Assembly (NCBI RefSeq): GCF_900120375.1
Contig: NZ_LT635480.1
Location: forward strand, 1,246,840-1,310,839
DNA from: Ndongobacter massiliensis
GTDB taxonomy: Bacteria; Bacillota; Clostridia; Tissierellales; Peptoniphilaceae
Length of the DNA stretch: 64,000 nucleotides
Direction of reading: 5' to 3'
Positions within the stretch are counted from its first letter, which is position 1. Every line of letters begins with the position of its first letter. Both the position numbers and the translations under genes were made by a program. Positions 62,137 to 64,000 of the stretch are shown here, in pieces. The notes beneath the pieces were generated by a model that saw only the letters and a list, made by a program, of their open reading frames with translations, searched no databases and was not told where the DNA came from.

Positions 62137-62165
62137 AGTGTATCAGTTTCCGACGACTTCGGCAA
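62137..62165 (-). promoter_or_regulatory. promoter of the peptide/nickel importer operon
   Basis: TTGCCG, 17-bp spacer, TGA-TACACT (extended -10) on the minus strand. It gives a leader of about 155 nt. Its -35 is one of three TTG(T/C)CGAAGT repeats. Confidence 0.7.
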
Positions 62166-62238
62166 GGCGTCACGACTTCGACAATATCCCGGGGTTAATA
62201 GGGTGCCCTGATCGCAAAGCGTTCCAACTTCGACAAGA

Positions 62239-62268
62239 TAAAAAAGGACCGAGGCATCGGTCCCTTCT
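62239..62268 (-). terminator. terminator of the rpsD-rpoA-rplQ operon
   Basis: Minus strand GGGACCGA-TGCC-TCGGTCC followed by TTTTTT, about 20 nt after the rplQ stop. Confidence 0.9.
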
Positions 62269-62288
62269 TACACAATGTTTTGTGAATG

Positions 62289-62630
62289 TTACACGAGCTC
62301 CAAAATCACCATTTCTGAGCCGTCGCCGCGGCGGGGTCCCAACTTGAGGATGCGCGTATAGCCGCCATTGCGATCTGCATACTTCGGTGCAATCTCCTCG
62401 ACGAGTTTACGCGCCACCGCATTTTCATAAATATATGCGGAAACGGCACGCTTGGACGAAAGATTGTTGGCTTTGGCAATGGTGATCATTTTTTCTGCCA
62501 TGCGCCGCGTTTCTTTCGCACGCGTCAACGTCGTCTTAATTTTTCCATTCTTGAAAAGCGAAGCGACCTGGTTGCGCAACATGGCTGTGCGATGGTCGGT
62601 GCGACGCCCCAATTTTCTCTGGTTGGCCAA
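62289..62630 (-). CDS. rplQ: 50S ribosomal protein L17
   Basis: 113 residues beginning (after Met) [13 protein letters not shown]; family hallmarks are [11 protein letters not shown] near 18 and the C-terminal [15 protein letters not shown]. Lines the peptide exit region of the large subunit. Last gene of the alpha operon, 14 nt after rpoA. Confidence 0.98.
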   Translation of the reverse strand: MANQRKLGRRTDHRTAMLRNQVASLFKNGKIKTTLTRAKETRRMAEKMITIAKANNLSSKRAVSAYIYENAVARKLVEEIAPKYADRNGGYTRILKLGPRRGDGSEMVILELV

Positions 62631-62644
62631 GTTTCCCTCCTTGC

Positions 62645-63613
62645 CTATTCGGCACTTTCTTTAATCTCGAGTCCCAGTGCCGTTATCTTTTCCTCCACCT
62701 CGGCGAAGGATTTTTTACCGAAATTTCGAATCTTGGAAAGCTCCTGCAGATCCTTCGTCACAATATCGCCCACGGTATTGATCTCCGCGCGTTTCAGACA
62801 GTTATAGCTGCGCAGGGACAAGTCCAAATCCTCGATGGGCTTATTATAGATCTGGTCTTCCTCGACTTCCTCCGGTTCCTCGGTCACCGGCTCTTCCTCC
62901 GGTTTTTCCACAACCACTTCCGGCAGTGTCGTAAACAGATCAAAGTGATCAATGAGAATCTGTGACCCCTTGGCCACGGCTTCCTGCGGGCTGATCGTTC
63001 CGTTCGTCCACACTTCCAGCGTCAGCCGGTCGAAATCGGTCGCCTGCTCCACACGCGTATTTTCGACGCTGTAGTTGACTTTCGCCACCGGCGTAAACGA
63101 CGAATCGATGACAATCGTGCCGATCGGGTCGTGCTCGCCTTTATTTTTCTCCGCGACGGCAAATCCGTTGCCGTCTACAACGGTCAATTCGAGGTGAATT
63201 TCTCCCTCTTTATTCACCGTACACAGGTAGTGATCCCGATTGACAATCTCAATGTCTGACGTTTCTGTAATATCCCCTGCGGTGACAATTTTCGGCCCTT
63301 GTACATCCAGCCGCAGACGAAGCGTTTCGCCTTCCCCGCCGGTGCGCTTCATGGCAACCCCTTTGAGGTTAAGAACCAACTCTGGCACATCTTCTAACAT
63401 GCCGGGGACGGTCGTGAACTCATGCGGTACGCCTTCATCAAACTTTATGCTCGCGATCGCCGTTCCCGGCAAAGAGGAAAGGAGTACGCGGCGCAACGAG
63501 TTGCCCAGTGTCGTGCCATAACCGCGTTCCAATGGAGACATCGAGAATTTTCCGTAATTTTTACTTTCCTGCACTTCTAAAATGTCAACTTTGGTGTTAA
63601 GTGTCTGTATCAC
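62645..63613 (-). CDS. rpoA: RNA polymerase alpha subunit
   Basis: 322 residues. N-terminal assembly domain (to about 230) with [14 protein letters not shown] near 32. An acidic linker ([14 protein letters not shown]) leads to the C-terminal DNA/activator-binding domain (about 255-315, [11 protein letters not shown]). The GTG at 63613, eight nt after AGGAGG, is the start; the TTG at 63631 in the same frame lies upstream of that ribosome site. Confidence 0.97.
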   Translation of the reverse strand: MIQTLNTKVDILEVQESKNYGKFSMSPLERGYGTTLGNSLRRVLLSSLPGTAIASIKFDEGVPHEFTTVPGMLEDVPELVLNLKGVAMKRTGGEGETLRLRLDVQGPKIVTAGDITETSDIEIVNRDHYLCTVNKEGEIHLELTVVDGNGFAVAEKNKGEHDPIGTIVIDSSFTPVAKVNYSVENTRVEQATDFDRLTLEVWTNGTISPQEAVAKGSQILIDHFDLFTTLPEVVVEKPEEEPVTEEPEEVEEDQIYNKPIEDLDLSLRSYNCLKRAEINTVGDIVTKDLQELSKIRNFGKKSFAEVEEKITALGLEIKESAE

Positions 63614-63643
63614 GGATCGCCTCCTATTCAATTCCGCTTCGCA

Positions 63644-64000
63644 CTACTTCGAGTAGAGCTCAACGATCTGCGTCTCTTCAATCGGATAATCAATGTTGTC
63701 GCGCATCGGTTCGGACAGAATCGTGCCTTCCAACTTATCTTCATTGACCGAAACCCAGGGCATCTGGTTCCAGATCTTCTCTTCCGCATTGCGGAAATTG
63801 CCGTTTTGACGCGATTTCTCGCGAACGCTCACCACATCGCCGACGCGCAGTGTCATCGAAGGAATATCCGCCTTCTTTCCGTTTACGAGAAAATGGCCAT
63901 GAGCAATCATCTGACGTGCCTGCGGCCGCGTCGAGGCAAAGCCCATGCGGTACACCACGTTGTCAAAACGCAGTTCGAGGAGTTTCAGCAAATTCCAACC
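63644..64000 (-). CDS. rpsD: 30S ribosomal protein S4, 5' end cut by window edge
   Basis: Frame open to base 64000; the last ~119 residues are present, starting in L-L-K-L-L-E-L-R-F-D-N-V-V-Y-R. S4 domain signatures follow: R-P-Q-A-R-Q-M-I-A-H-G-H, then V-N-G-K-K-A-D-I-P-S. Assembly-initiator protein of the small subunit, first of the three genes seen of the alpha operon. Confidence 0.97.
   Translation of the reverse strand, partial: GWNLLKLLELRFDNVVYRMGFASTRPQARQMIAHGHFLVNGKKADIPSMTLRVGDVVSVREKSRQNGNFRNAEEKIWNQMPWVSVNEDKLEGTILSEPMRDNIDYPIEETQIVELYSK

Overview
The window looks like a chromosomal segment of an anaerobic, fermentative Firmicute of the Clostridia/Tissierellia type. Pointers are Gram-positive Shine-Dalgarno sites, a CtsR operator, rubrerythrin, a membrane pyrophosphatase, many Fe-S flavoenzymes and WalJ/RlmH/DUF951-type genes. 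No species marker such as rRNA is present, so a finer placement is inference. Most genes are on the minus strand and base composition is roughly balanced, except for a visibly AT-richer stretch at about 22.6-28.7 kb.

Layout. 1-4 kb: operon of membrane pyrophosphatase, a divergent streptomycin-adenylyltransferase-like protein and a D,D-carboxypeptidase cut by the left edge. 4-9 kb: mscL with a zinc-ribbon tail, RNase HI, cytoplasmic alpha-amylase, tRNA-Arg(CCG), a nucleoside kinase and a Bax-inhibitor-1 protein. 9-14 kb: heterodimeric ABC exporter, then two small flavin enzymes on the plus strand. 14-18 kb: dnaJ-like/clpB heat-shock operon behind a textbook promoter and CtsR box. 18-22.6 kb: a second ABC exporter pair and a LOG-family hydrolase. 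22.6-28.7 kb: decayed AT-rich DNA, then a mannose-family PTS operon (IIA-IIB-IIC-IID, BtpA-like protein, HAD phosphatase) with a divergent DeoR-type regulator. 28.7-35 kb: oppBCDF-A. 35-39 kb: mscS/DUF951/HMA operon, rubrerythrin, a CNNM/CorC protein and a truncated toxin-antitoxin relic.

39-44.5 kb holds the most unusual cluster: an FAD oxidoreductase, hypB, a 962-residue multi-domain Fe-S flavoprotein and hypA, tightly packed, with no hydrogenase gene in the window. 44.6-48.3 kb: five-gene operon walJ-rlmH-PPC-ttcA-uppP. 48.4-50.2 kb: a second D,D-carboxypeptidase behind a direct-repeat operator, 33-bp tandem repeats and a DUF212 membrane protein. 50.2-53.2 kb: a yybP-ykoY (Mn2+) riboswitch with an intrinsic terminator controlling a P-type ATPase. 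53.2-57 kb: a frameshifted aldo/keto reductase, three small membrane proteins and a TetR repressor with matching operators at two promoters. 57-62 kb: a second peptide/nickel-type ABC importer behind a leader with an attenuator-like hairpin. 62.2-64 kb: the end of the alpha ribosomal operon (rpsD-rpoA-rplQ).

The genes suggest an anaerobe living on peptide and sugar import, with careful handling of metals: Mn/Ca export, an HMA metallochaperone, nickel chaperones and possibly a nickel-type importer. Functions are inferred from recognised motifs; no database search was run.
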